A stretch of DNA of 64,000 nt from DATBLE01 sp963734065 (GTDB taxonomy: Bacteria; Actinomycetota; Thermoleophilia; Gaiellales; Gaiellaceae): the NCBI GenBank assembly GCA_963734065.1, contig CAVTFN010000005.1, positions 1,195,671 through 1,259,670 on the forward strand, given 5' to 3'. Shown here piece after piece: positions 7,661-15,830 of the stretch (the first letter of the stretch is position 1; each line of letters begins with the position of its first letter). The translations under genes and the position numbers were made by a program. The notes under the pieces were generated by a model. The model searched no databases. It saw only the letters and a list, made by a program, of their open reading frames with translations, and had not been told where the DNA came from.

Positions 7661-9405
7661 CTTAGCCGGGCACGACCTTCCCGTCGGCCATCACCACCAC
7701 CCGGTCGGCAAGCGCGCGCACGAGGCGCTGGTCGTGCTCGACGACGAGCAGCGAGGTGCCGCCGGCGCGGATGGACGCCAGGATCTCCAGCAGGCCGTCC
7801 AGCCTCCGCGCGCGCCGCACCGGCGGAGGGCTCGTCCAGCAGCAGGAGCCGCGGGCGCGCGGCGAGCGCGGCGGCGAGCATCAGCCGTCGCTGCTGGAAG
7901 CCGTCCAGCCGGGCGGCGGGAACGTCGGCAAACAAGTCGAGCCGCACCGTCCGCAGCGCGTCGAGCGCGGCCGCGCGCAGCTTCCGTGCCTCGGCGCGGC
8001 TCTTCGGCGTGGACGCCAGCGCGCGGAGCGCGCCGCTGTGCCGGGCGTGGAGGGACGCCCCGACGACCGCGCTCTCGAGCGCGGTCAGGGTGCCGAACGT
8101 GGCGGTTCGCTGGAGCGTCCGGACGACGCCGGCGGACGCGAGCTCGGCCGGACCGTGCCCGGCGACGGACCGGCCGTCGAGCTCGATCTCTCCGGCGTCG
8201 AGCGGCAGAGCACCGGCGAGCGCTCGGAGCGCCGTCGTCTTCCCGGAGCCGTTGGCGCCGACGAGAGCGACGGTCTCGGCGCGGCCGACGTCGAGGTCGA
8301 AGCCGTCGAGCGCACGGACGCCGCCGTAGTGCTTCACGAGGCCGCGGGCCGAGAGCACGGCCGGAGCTGCCGCCGGGCGGGCCGCGCGGGCGGGCTCAGG
8401 GCGGACGGCCGGCACGACCCGGGCGCGGAGCCGCTCGAGGAGCGGCGCGTCCTCGGGCCTCAGCGCGAGCACGACCAGCAGGAGGACGGCCGCGAACATC
8501 GGCTCGACCTCGGCGGCGGAGCCGGCCTGCACGTGCGCCCAGAGACGCGCCAGCAGGGCGATCGCGCCGAGAACCGCGACGCCGGCGATCCCGGAGACGG
8601 CATACGACGCGCCGCCCAGCAGCACCGCCGCGAGCAGCTTGAAGGAGACGACCGGGCCGAAGGCGCCGGGGTCGGTGACGCCCGCGAGCTGGACGGCGAG
8701 CGACCCGGCGAGGCCGCCGACCCCTGCCGAAGCGACGAACGTCCCGAGCAGCAGCCGATCGCCGCGGACGCCGAGGCCGGCTGCGGCCGCCGACCGGTCG
8801 CGCACCGCGCGCAGCCGGATGCCTGTTGCGCTTCGGCGCAGCGTCGCGACGGCGACGACGGCCAGGGCGGTCAGCGCCAGGGCGAGCTCGTAGTGCCCCG
8901 TCGTGCTCAGGCTCGAGTCGACGACGTAGCCCTGCGCGCCGCCGGAGATGCCGGGGAACGCCTGCGCGCCGAGGAAGACGAGCCAGGCCAGGATCCAGGT
9001 GCCGACCGCGAGGAAGAGCGAGTCGAGCCGCACGACCGCGAGCCCGGCGACCAGGCCGCCGACGAGCGAGGCGAGCACCGCGACGGGCACCGTCGCCTCG
9101 ACCGGCCAACCGGCACGCGCGGTCAGCAGCCCGGTGGTCAGCGCGCCGATCGTCATGAAGGCGCCCTGGGCGAGCGACGGCAGACCGGCGAGCCCGACGG
9201 TCGCCACGAGCCCGGTCGCGGACAGCGCGAGGTACAGCCAGGCGGCCAGCTCGTCGACGTGCACCCAGCCCGGCGCGATCCAGGGCACCGCGCAGGCGAA
9301 CGCGAACAGGCAGAGGAGCGCCGTGTGGATGCCCCGCCAGCCGGCCTTCGCCTCGCCGGCAGCGTCCGCGAGAGCGGCTCCGGTCCGGCCGGCGACGGCG
9401 GTCAT
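7657..9405 (-). CDS. Fused LivM-type permease and LivG-type ATPase, frameshifted near the 3' end
   Basis: Residues 1-300 form a LivM permease with about eight membrane segments. Residues 320-560 form an ABC ATPase with Walker A GANGSGKTT and Walker B RLLLLDEPSAG. The signature motif is degenerate (LDGFQQRR instead of LSGGQ). Directly after Walker B the frame becomes nonsense-like (Arg/Ala/Gly). Reading on in the shifted frame from about 7820 restores a normal ATPase end, LLEILASIRAGG then SLLVVEHDQRLV (H-loop His) and a stop at 7662-7664. So there is a single-base frameshift in the GC run at 7800-7822. No separate livF-like ATPase follows, so the frame matters for function. Confidence 0.75.
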   Translation of the reverse strand: MTAVAGRTGAALADAAGEAKAGWRGIHTALLCLFAFACAVPWIAPGWVHVDELAAWLYLALSATGLVATVGLAGLPSLAQGAFMTIGALTTGLLTARAGWPVEATVPVAVLASLVGGLVAGLAVVRLDSLFLAVGTWILAWLVFLGAQAFPGISGGAQGYVVDSSLSTTGHYELALALTALAVVAVATLRRSATGIRLRAVRDRSAAAAGLGVRGDRLLLGTFVASAGVGGLAGSLAVQLAGVTDPGAFGPVVSFKLLAAVLLGGASYAVSGIAGVAVLGAIALLARLWAHVQAGSAAEVEPMFAAVLLLVVLALRPEDAPLLERLRARVVPAVRPEPARAARPAAAPAVLSARGLVKHYGGVRALDGFDLDVGRAETVALVGANGSGKTTALRALAGALPLDAGEIELDGRSVAGHGPAELASAGVVRTLQRTATFGTLTALESAVVGASLHARHSGALRALASTPKSRAEARKLRAAALDALRTVRLDLFADVPAARLDGFQQRRLMLAAALAARPRLLLLDEPSAGAARAEAGRPAGDPGVHPRRRHLAARRRARPAPRARACRPGGGDGRREGRARLR

Positions 9406-10331
9406 TCGGGCTCGAGCATCCGCGTGCGGCCGCGCAGCGCCAGCAGGAGCAGCACCACCAGGATGGGGACGACCTCGCGGTAGGCGGGGCCGAGGCCGTG
9501 GCCGGAGATCGTGCCGCTGGCGATCCCCGCCTCGACGACGCCGAGCGCAAGGCCGGCGACGAACGCCCACATCGGCGAGCGGAACCCGACCACCAGCGCC
9601 GCGACCAGCCCCTTGACTCCGAGCAGCATGCCGGTGGTCGCCGAGAACGGCCCGCTCGGGGCGGCGGCGATCGCGATCACGACCGCAACCGCCCCGACCA
9701 GTCCGAAGGCAAGCCCGACGAAGCGGTCGCTGGGAACGCCGACGACGGAGGCGCCCTCGGCGTCCTGCTCGATCGCCTGGAGCCCGCGGCCGAAGCGCGT
9801 GCGCCCGACCACGTACTCGACGAGGAACGCCAGCACGACCCCGAGCGCGATCACGTACAGCGACCGCAGCTGGAAGGTCGCGCCCGCGACGGTGACGATC
9901 CCGTCCCGGCCCGCGTCGTGGAACGGGATCGGGTCGGGGAACACGTACGCGGGCCGCGCGAAGACGACCGAGACGAAGCTCTGGATCGCGAAGGCGATCG
10001 CGACCGTGGCCGCCACCCAGCCGAGCGTCGAGCCGCGGCCGACCTGCGGCTGGATGATCCCGAACCACGTCCCCGCGGTCAGGGCGGGAACCACCGCGAG
10101 CGCCACCAGCAGGCCGAGCACGAACCTCCAGCTGGAGGCGGTCGCCTCGGTGACCGCTCCCTGGCCGGCGGTGACGAAGAGGGCGACGAACACGCCCAGG
10201 CCGACGAGGTCGCCGAGCGCGAAGTGGACGATGCCGGTGAGCCGGTAGACGAGCACGTAGCCGACCGCCAGCAACCCGTAGACGCTTCCCGCCGCCAGCC
10301 CCGAGAGGACGATCTGCAGCGAGAGGCTCAC
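9402..10331 (-). CDS. livH: LivH-type branched-chain amino acid ABC permease
   Basis: A 309-residue integral membrane permease with about eight hydrophobic segments. The conserved family block is present: GLAAGSVYGLLAVGYVLVYR at the N-terminus, and a central RTRFGRGLQAIEQDAEGA loop, the ATPase-contact region. Its stop overlaps the start of the LivM-LivG fusion by 4 bases. First gene of the importer operon; no promoter is obvious in the 34 bases between it and the tetR stop. Confidence 0.88.
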   Translation of the reverse strand: MSLSLQIVLSGLAAGSVYGLLAVGYVLVYRLTGIVHFALGDLVGLGVFVALFVTAGQGAVTEATASSWRFVLGLLVALAVVPALTAGTWFGIIQPQVGRGSTLGWVAATVAIAFAIQSFVSVVFARPAYVFPDPIPFHDAGRDGIVTVAGATFQLRSLYVIALGVVLAFLVEYVVGRTRFGRGLQAIEQDAEGASVVGVPSDRFVGLAFGLVGAVAVVIAIAAAPSGPFSATTGMLLGVKGLVAALVVGFRSPMWAFVAGLALGVVEAGIASGTISGHGLGPAYREVVPILVVLLLLALRGRTRMLEPE

Positions 10332-10364
10332 CGCGCGAGCCTAGATGGTCGATGCCACGACGGA

Positions 10365-10940
10365 CTACGCCGGCGTCGAGTAGCCGCGCATGCCGTCGAC
10401 GAGCAGCGCCAGGAAGCGGTCGGCGAGCTCGTCGGTGTCGCGGCCCGGCTGGAGCCACGTGTAGGCCCAGTTCGCCGCCGAGAGCAGCAGCAGGACCGAG
10501 GCGCCCTCGTCGAGGTCGCTGCGCAGATCCCCGAGGTCGCGGCCCTCGCGCAGCAGCTCGCGAACCCGCTCCTCGTAGCGGTGCCGCTCGGCCACGAACC
10601 GGTCACGGCGGTCGCCGTGCAGGTAGCGCCACTCCTGGACGAACACGGTGGCGACGTCCAGCTGCTCGGCGACGACGCGGAGATGCCCGCGCAGCGCGAG
10701 CCGGACCTTCTCGACCGGGGCGGCGTCGTCGGGGATCGCGTCCAGCGCGGCGTGGAAGGCGGCCGCACCGTCCATCAGCGTGTCGAAGAGCAGGTCCTCC
10801 TTCGAGGCGATGTGCGCGTAGAGCGAGCCCTTCTGGACGCCGAGCGCCCCGGCGAGGTCGCCGACCGACGTGCCGTGGTAGCCCTTCTCGGCGAAGAGCC
10901 GGGCGGCCTGGCGCGTCAGCTCCGAGCGGCGTGCGGACAT
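10365..10940 (-). CDS. TetR-family repressor of the phenylacetate genes
   Basis: A 191-residue regulator. Residues 8-50 are a TetR DNA-binding domain (AARLFAEKGYHGTSVGDLAG followed by GVQKGSLYAHIASKEDLL). The rest is an all-helical ligand domain. It is divergent from paaA across a 42-base gap that carries a perfect palindrome, so it most likely represses paaABCD and itself. A phenylacetyl-CoA type effector is inferred from this position, as in PaaR-type regulators. Confidence 0.85.
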   Translation of the reverse strand: MSARRSELTRQAARLFAEKGYHGTSVGDLAGALGVQKGSLYAHIASKEDLLFDTLMDGAAAFHAALDAIPDDAAPVEKVRLALRGHLRVVAEQLDVATVFVQEWRYLHGDRRDRFVAERHRYEERVRELLREGRDLGDLRSDLDEGASVLLLLSAANWAYTWLQPGRDTDELADRFLALLVDGMRGYSTPA

Positions 10941-10951
10941 GCTACGGTCGG

Positions 10952-10982
10952 GAGACTAACGATCGTTCGGTAGGAGGCGACG
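10952..10982. promoter_or_regulatory. Likely TetR operator and ribosome site in the tetR-paaA gap
   Basis: The perfect 10-base palindrome AACGATCGTT lies at 10958-10967, in the middle of the divergent gap. It has the size and position of a TetR-family half-site core. Immediately downstream, AGGAGG at 10973-10978 is a strong ribosome site for the paaA GTG start at 10983. A repressor bound here would cover both divergent promoters. Confidence 0.6.
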
Positions 10983-11894
10983 GTGACACAAGTCCTTCAG
11001 CCAACAGAGCAGGAGTTCCTCGAGTACGTGCAGGGTGGCGGCCAGGTCGAGGTCGATGACTGGATGCCGGACGAGTACCGCTCGCGGCTGATCAAGTTCA
11101 TCGAGATGCACGGGAACTCGGAGCTGATGGGCGTGCTGCCGGAGCGCGAGTGGATCCTCCGCGCGCCGACGCTCCAGCGCAAGCTCGCGCTGACAGCGAA
11201 GGTGCAGGACGAGGTCGGCCACTCGCAGCTGATCTACCGCGTGGTCGAGGACCTGGGCAAGCCGCGCGCGCAGTGCCTCGACGACCTGGTCTCCGGCAAG
11301 ACGAAGTTCCACAACGTGTTCCACTACCCGACTGTTTCCTGGGGAGACGTGGGAGTCATAGCTTGGCTGGTCGACGCGGCGGCGATCATCTCCCAGAAGG
11401 CGCTGCTCAAGTGCTCGTACGCGCCATACGCGCGGATCATGAAGAAGATCTGCTGGGAGGAGTCGTTCCACATCCTCCACGGCCGCGACGTCGTGCTGAC
11501 GATGATGAACGGCACCGACGAGCAGCGCGAGCTCGTGCAGGAAGCGGTGACGCGCTGGTGGCCGCCCCTGATGCAGTTCCACGGCAACCCGATCCCGGCC
11601 GAGAACGATCCAGTGGTGCAGTGGCGGATCAAGACGCAGGGGAACGAGGAGGCGCGCCAGCAGTTCCTCGACGGGTACGTCCCGCAGATCTGGGAGCTCG
11701 GGCTGACGGTGCCCGACCCGAAGCTGCGCAAGCGCGACGACGGCGTCTGGGAGTACTCCGAGCCGGACTGGGACGAGCTTCGCGCGGTCGTGACCGGCCA
11801 CGGGCCGCGGACGGCCGAGCGGCTCGAGTTCCGGCGCGTCTCGCGCGAGGAGACGGAGTGGGTGCGGTCGGTGATGCTCGCCGAAGCCGCCTGA
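10983..11894 (+). CDS. paaA: Phenylacetyl-CoA 1,2-epoxidase subunit A
   Basis: Catalytic diiron subunit (303 residues) of the multicomponent oxygenase that epoxidises phenylacetyl-CoA. Ferritin-like helices carry the iron-ligand motifs DEVGHSQ and WEESFHILHG. Length and sequence follow PaaA closely. First gene of paaABCD, preceded by AGGAGG and the TetR operator region. A PaaE reductase gene is not in the cluster, so electrons must come from elsewhere. Confidence 0.95.
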   Translation: MTQVLQPTEQEFLEYVQGGGQVEVDDWMPDEYRSRLIKFIEMHGNSELMGVLPEREWILRAPTLQRKLALTAKVQDEVGHSQLIYRVVEDLGKPRAQCLDDLVSGKTKFHNVFHYPTVSWGDVGVIAWLVDAAAIISQKALLKCSYAPYARIMKKICWEESFHILHGRDVVLTMMNGTDEQRELVQEAVTRWWPPLMQFHGNPIPAENDPVVQWRIKTQGNEEARQQFLDGYVPQIWELGLTVPDPKLRKRDDGVWEYSEPDWDELRAVVTGHGPRTAERLEFRRVSREETEWVRSVMLAEAA

Positions 11895-11895
11895 C

Positions 11896-12183
11896 GTGCC
11901 CGTTTACGAGGTCTTCCGGCAGGAGCGGAAAGGGGTGGCGTTCGAGCATGCCGGCTCGGTGGCCGCGCCCGACGAGGGCTTCGCGCGCGCCTACGCGCAC
12001 GAGCAGTACGGCCGCCGAGGCGAGTCGGCGGCGTTGTGGGTCGTCCCCCGCGACGCGGTGATGGAGGTCGAGGACTTCGTCGACGAGCTCGGCCGGAACT
12101 ACCACCGGGTCGACGGTTACTCGCTGAAGGTGAAGCTGAAGGAGGCACGTGAACGAGCCGGAACTGCTCCTAGCCGTAGCTGA
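11896..12183 (+). CDS. paaB: Phenylacetyl-CoA 1,2-epoxidase subunit B
   Basis: A 95-residue structural subunit that bridges PaaA-PaaC heterodimers. It starts with GTG two bases after the paaA stop and reads PVYEVFRQERKGVAFEHAGS, typical of PaaB, followed by the conserved ARAYAHEQYGRRGES-type segment. It overlaps the start of paaC by 35 bases. No cofactor is expected. Confidence 0.92.
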   Translation: MPVYEVFRQERKGVAFEHAGSVAAPDEGFARAYAHEQYGRRGESAALWVVPRDAVMEVEDFVDELGRNYHRVDGYSLKVKLKEARERAGTAPSRS

Positions 12184-12793
12184 CGACGAGCTCGTCCTCG
12201 GCTGGCGCGACTCCGAGTGGACGGGGATCGCGCCGGTGCTGGAGGAGGACGTCGCGCTCTCGTCGATCGCCCAGAACGAGATCGGCCACGCGCGAGCGAT
12301 CTACCAGCTGCTCGCCGACGATGCGGACGCCCTGGCGTTCGACCGCGCGCCGGACGAGTACCGCTCGTCGCAGTTGGTCGAGCTCCGCTTCGTGCCCGAC
12401 TGGGCGCGGACGATCGCGCGGCGCGTGCTGTACGAGGCAGCCGACGAGCTCCGTCTACGCAGGCTGATGGCGTCCGGCGATCCCGCCGTCGCCGGCCTGG
12501 CGGCGAAGATCGACCGCGAGGAGGCGTACCACCGGATGCACGCCGAGCTGTGGCGGGAGCGCCTCCACGACGAGCCCCGCTACCTGGCCGCGGTGGACGA
12601 GCTCTTTCCATACCTGTTGACCATGGCCGAACCCGACGACCACGAGGCGCTGATCGCGCAGTTCGAGCCGAAAACCGTTCCAAGTAACACTGTGTTACAA
12701 GCTCGTCGGCGCGGGGCCCACGCCGACGGCTGGCCCGACCTCTGGAACGAGATGACCGAGGTTCGGCGGTCGGTACCGGGTGCGGCGTGGTGA
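12149..12793 (+). CDS. paaC: Phenylacetyl-CoA 1,2-epoxidase subunit C
   Basis: A 214-residue ferritin-like subunit that pairs with PaaA but lacks the catalytic iron centre in characterised enzymes. Conserved PaaC segments include LALAVADDELVLGWRDSEW-like text at the N-terminus, IAQNEIGHARAIYQLL, and KIDREEAYHRMHAELW in the C-terminal half. GTG start at 12149 is inside paaB, and its stop overlaps paaD, so the four genes are translationally coupled. Confidence 0.92.
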   Translation: MNEPELLLAVADDELVLGWRDSEWTGIAPVLEEDVALSSIAQNEIGHARAIYQLLADDADALAFDRAPDEYRSSQLVELRFVPDWARTIARRVLYEAADELRLRRLMASGDPAVAGLAAKIDREEAYHRMHAELWRERLHDEPRYLAAVDELFPYLLTMAEPDDHEALIAQFEPKTVPSNTVLQARRRGAHADGWPDLWNEMTEVRRSVPGAAW

Positions 12794-13272
12794 CCGCCGA
12801 GGCGGTGTGGTCGGCGCTTGCCGAGGTCGAGGACCCGGAGATCCCGGTGATCTCGCTGGTCGACCTCGGCGTCGTCCGGGACGTGCAGGTCGACGGCGAG
12901 CGCGTCCACGTCGAGTTCACGCCGACGTTCCTCGGCTGCCCCGCGCTCGAGGTGATGCGCGACCGGATGACGGAGACGATCGAGAGCCTGGGCGGCGAGG
13001 CCGAGGTCGAGGTCGTGATGGACGACTCGTGGTCGACCGACCGGATCACCCCGGAGGGCCGCGAGAAGCTGCGCGCCGCAGGCTTCGCCCCGCCGGCCCC
13101 GCGCGAGGCGGCGGCGCCGAAGCTCGTGCAACTCCAGGCCGCGGTGTTCCGCTGCCCGTACTGCGGCTCGACCGAGACGAAGCTGGAGAACATCTTCGGC
13201 CCGACCCCGTGCCGCTCGATCCGCTACTGCACCGGCTGCCGCCAGCCGTTCGAGCAGTTCAAGACGATCTAG
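12787..13272 (+). CDS. paaD: PaaD, iron-sulfur assembly factor for the phenylacetate oxygenase
   Basis: A 161-residue protein with an N-terminal MIP18/DUF59 domain (DPEIPVISLVDLGVVRDV) and a C-terminal zinc-ribbon-like region (CPYCGSTETKLEN, then YCTGCRQPF). PaaD is thought to help mature the [2Fe-2S] of the PaaE reductase. That reductase is absent here, which makes the retention of paaD interesting. Start GTG overlaps the paaC stop. Confidence 0.92.
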   Translation: MVTAEAVWSALAEVEDPEIPVISLVDLGVVRDVQVDGERVHVEFTPTFLGCPALEVMRDRMTETIESLGGEAEVEVVMDDSWSTDRITPEGREKLRAAGFAPPAPREAAAPKLVQLQAAVFRCPYCGSTETKLENIFGPTPCRSIRYCTGCRQPFEQFKTI

Positions 13273-13364
13273 TCGATCGAGCCTCGAAACGAGCTCGCCC
13301 CGAGCACGGTTGCGTCTCGTCCGCTACGCTCCGCGGGTCGGCGATCCGGAAGGAGGTGTGTCAG

Positions 13365-13403
13365 ATGACTGTGATCTCTGCCCCCTTCCTCGGCGTCGCC
13401 TGA
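13365..13403 (+). CDS. 12-residue leader ORF upstream of speD
   Basis: ATG at 13365 is preceded by an almost perfect ribosome site (AAGGAGGTGT, 13350-13359) and encodes MTVISAPFLGVA followed by a stop. Such a strong site before a 12-codon ORF, 86 bases upstream of speD, suggests a translated leader peptide. A CCTCCT run around 13436 could pair with the leader's AGGAGG, and a small GACGC/GCGTC hairpin lies just before the speD ribosome site. A polyamine- or SAM-sensing attenuator is inference only. Confidence 0.45.
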   Translation: MTVISAPFLGVA

Positions 13404-13489
13404 GACAGACCGGGACGGCCCTGCACCGCTAGCGCCTCCTCTTCTTCGCTCTGCGACGCCTCCGCGTCCGCAATCCGAAGGAGACCGAG

Positions 13490-13882
13490 TTGCTCGAGAT
13501 CGAGCCTCCGCGCGGCAGGCGCCGCGCGGCGAAGCACCAGATCGACCAGATGGTTCTGCACGCCCTCGACGTATGGGTGCGTGAGCCGTCCGTGCTCACG
13601 AACGTCGAGCGGCTGCGCGCAATCCTGCGGTCGAGCGCGGACGCCGGCGGCGCAACCGTGGTCGGAGAAGAGTTCTTCGTCTTCCCGAACCGCGCCGTCA
13701 CCGGCGTGCTGCTCCTCGCCCAGTCGCACCTGAGCATCCACACCTGGCCAGAGCTCGCGCTCGCGAACGTCGACCTCCTCTCGTACGGATGCGTCCGCGG
13801 CGACGAGGTGCTGCGCGTTATCTGCAGCCAGCTCGAGGTCGTGCGCTCGGACCAGATCCGGATTCCGAGGACGATTGGCTGA
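13490..13882 (+). CDS. speD: S-adenosylmethionine decarboxylase proenzyme
   Basis: A 130-residue class 1B (SpeH-like) proenzyme that makes decarboxylated SAM, the aminopropyl donor for polyamines. The self-cleavage site is in AQSHLSIHTWPE, where the Ser becomes the pyruvoyl group; the His and the downstream cysteine in SYGC are also in place. TTG start at 13490 is preceded by GAAGGAG with 7-base spacing. It overlaps the next gene by 8 bases, so dcSAM production is coupled to BpsA. Confidence 0.9.
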   Translation: MLEIEPPRGRRRAAKHQIDQMVLHALDVWVREPSVLTNVERLRAILRSSADAGGATVVGEEFFVFPNRAVTGVLLLAQSHLSIHTWPELALANVDLLSYGCVRGDEVLRVICSQLEVVRSDQIRIPRTIG

Positions 13883-14879
13883 CGGCGACGACATCGTCGC
13901 GGAGGTCGCGCGGGCTGTCGGGCTGGCGGAAGGGGAGTCCGGTGTGCGCGCGGTCGTCTCTGCGCTCGCGCGGCTGGAGCCTGTCTCGATTCGGCGCATC
14001 AGCCGGGCGTCCGGCTTGCCGGTCCCGATCGTCGCCTCCGTCTGCGGTGAGCTGCGCAAACGGAGCATCGTCGCGCAGGAGCGGCCCGCCCAGCTGTCGC
14101 GCGTGGGGCGCGAGGTGTTCGCGGCGGGACGCCTACGTCTCGGTTCGTCGGCGTGTACCGCCTGCGCCGGGACGACGCTCACCCTGTCGAACGAGCTGGC
14201 GCACTCGGTTCACGACGTGGCGAAGATGGCGAGGGAAGCGCCCCGGCCTCGCTACGACCTCGACCAGTGCCACTGCACGGTCGAGACGAAGATCCTCAGG
14301 GTGCTCGCGTTGCACGAGGCCGATGCGCTGGTGGGACGTCGCATCCTCCTGCTCGGTGACGACGACTTCGTTTCGCACGCAATTGCGACCGTCGTGCGCC
14401 GGCTCGGGTCGGCGACGACGGTTGCGGCTCTCACCGTCCTCGACGTCGACCCGGCAGTCGTCGGGTTTGCGCGAAAGCGGCTGGCGGCAGCGCCGTTTCC
14501 GGTCGTCTGTCTTCGTCACGACCTGCGCGACCCGTTACCGACAGCACTCGACACGTGCTTCGACACGATCGTCACGGACCCCCCGTACACCCCTGACGGC
14601 GCCAGGCTCTTCCTGTCACGGGCCGCCGCTGCGGTGAGAGAGGGCGGCCGCGTATTCCTCTCGTTCGGTTCGAAGCGCCCCGACGCCGCCTGTGGACTCC
14701 AGCAGGACATCGCGCGGATGGGGTTCGTGGTCCAGAGCCTCGTTCCCGACTTCAACCGCTACGTCGGCGCCGGCGTCCTCGGTGGCACGAGCGACCTCTA
14801 TCGCCTCGTGGCGACGCGGAACGTGCAGCCAGTTGTCGTCGGCCGCTTCGACGGCCCCCTCTATACCGCCGAGATCTAG
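13875..14879 (+). CDS. bpsA: Branched-chain polyamine synthase (N4-bis(aminopropyl)spermidine synthase)
   Basis: A 334-residue BpsA-family aminopropyltransferase. Residues 1-100 are a winged-helix-like N-terminal domain with a CxxC pair (SSACTACAGT). The catalytic domain has the SAM/dcSAM site ILLLGDDDFVSHA and the family signature TDPPYTPDGARLF. In Thermococcus, BpsA adds two aminopropyl groups to spermidine to give a quaternary branched polyamine. Coupling to speD supports that role. No linear spermidine synthase (speE) is in the window. Confidence 0.85.
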   Translation: MADGDDIVAEVARAVGLAEGESGVRAVVSALARLEPVSIRRISRASGLPVPIVASVCGELRKRSIVAQERPAQLSRVGREVFAAGRLRLGSSACTACAGTTLTLSNELAHSVHDVAKMAREAPRPRYDLDQCHCTVETKILRVLALHEADALVGRRILLLGDDDFVSHAIATVVRRLGSATTVAALTVLDVDPAVVGFARKRLAAAPFPVVCLRHDLRDPLPTALDTCFDTIVTDPPYTPDGARLFLSRAAAAVREGGRVFLSFGSKRPDAACGLQQDIARMGFVVQSLVPDFNRYVGAGVLGGTSDLYRLVATRNVQPVVVGRFDGPLYTAEI

Positions 14880-14916
14880 AGCGAACGCCGCCGTCTCGAG
14901 CTGGGCAGCGTCCGTT

Positions 14917-15696
14917 TCAGCCGCGGCGCCAGACGACCAGCGAGGACGGCTCCTTGCGCTTGTGGCCGATCATGTCCGGTACGACGCGGTCGATCGTCAG
15001 CTCGCCGGCGTCGGCCAGCTCGACGAGCAGCGGCCAGAGATTCGTGTTGTAGCCGCGGTGCCGCGCGTACTGGCGCGCCTTGGTCGACTCCGCGTCGCCG
15101 CGAATCTGCCAGCCCAGCGGTTCGAAGTGCACCACCGTCAGCGACGCGCCGAGGTCGAACAGCCCGGTGAGCGCCTCCCGGCGGAGCTCGGTGATCTGCT
15201 CGATGCTCATGCAGGTGAGCACGAGGACGTGCTCGTTGTCGCGGGGGAGGTCGTAGCTCGGGCGCTCGTAGTCGAACGGGAGCGCGGTCAGTTCGAGCGC
15301 TGGAGCGAGGTCGGCCAGCAGCCCGGCGCACGCACGTCCCGACCCGGTCGGCTCCAGCGCGTAGTACGGCACCTTCGGGCCGCCCCAGAGGTAGAGGTCG
15401 GCGAGGTTGTTGCCCCAGCCGGCACCGAGCTCGACCACCATCGACGTACGCGGCGTGACCGACTCGAGCAGGACACGCACGATCAGATCGCGGCGGCCGC
15501 CGATCAGCGACGTCTGCGGGAGGGTGACGGCGTTGCCGAAGGAGGTGCCGTCCGCCGGCTCCGTGTTGGTCGACCGCCACTGCGCCTCGACCCGGCGCAC
15601 GACACGGGACAGATCGCGCTCGCCGGATGCGAGGACGGCCCGCAACGTCTCCTCCACTCCGGCCCAGAAGGCCTCGTAGTCCTCTCTGGGCCTCAA
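14917..15696 (-). CDS. Class I SAM-dependent methyltransferase-like protein
   Basis: A 259-residue Rossmann-type protein with motif I VVELGAGWGNNLADL around residue 90, and a late beta-strand LTVVHFEPLGWQIRGD. Substrate unknown. It converges with bpsA. TTG start at 15696 lies about 8 bases downstream of TATAGT (complement of 15705-15710), so the transcript may be nearly leaderless. Confidence 0.65.
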   Translation of the reverse strand: MRPREDYEAFWAGVEETLRAVLASGERDLSRVVRRVEAQWRSTNTEPADGTSFGNAVTLPQTSLIGGRRDLIVRVLLESVTPRTSMVVELGAGWGNNLADLYLWGGPKVPYYALEPTGSGRACAGLLADLAPALELTALPFDYERPSYDLPRDNEHVLVLTCMSIEQITELRREALTGLFDLGASLTVVHFEPLGWQIRGDAESTKARQYARHRGYNTNLWPLLVELADAGELTIDRVVPDMIGHKRKEPSSLVVWRRG

Positions 15697-15710
15697 GACG
15701 GCGCACTATA

Positions 15711-15740
15711 GAGGGGCGCCCACCGGGGTGGCCGCCCCTC
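15711..15740. promoter_or_regulatory. Strong hairpin upstream of the methyltransferase gene
   Basis: GAGGGGCG at 15711-15718 pairs with CGCCCCTC at 15733-15740, with CCACC/GGTGG inside, giving a nearly perfect 14-base stem. There is no T-run, and it abuts the -10-like TATAGT of the minus-strand methyltransferase gene. It could be an operator or a terminator for readthrough arriving on the minus strand. Confidence 0.45.
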
Positions 15741-15830
15741 AGCCCTCGATGGTGACGCCTTCGGCGTCACGACATCGCCTCGCACCCAGGCCGCCAGCTT
15801 CGCTGTCGCCTCTGTGCTCGGCTTCGTCTC

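Noticed and set aside
9406..10458. A very long minus-strand reading frame joining the LivM-LivG gene with sequence over livH and upstream (7657-10458).
   Set aside because: The part above 9405 is Arg/Gly-rich, overlaps the clear LivH permease in another frame, and has no family features. The real start is ATG 9405.
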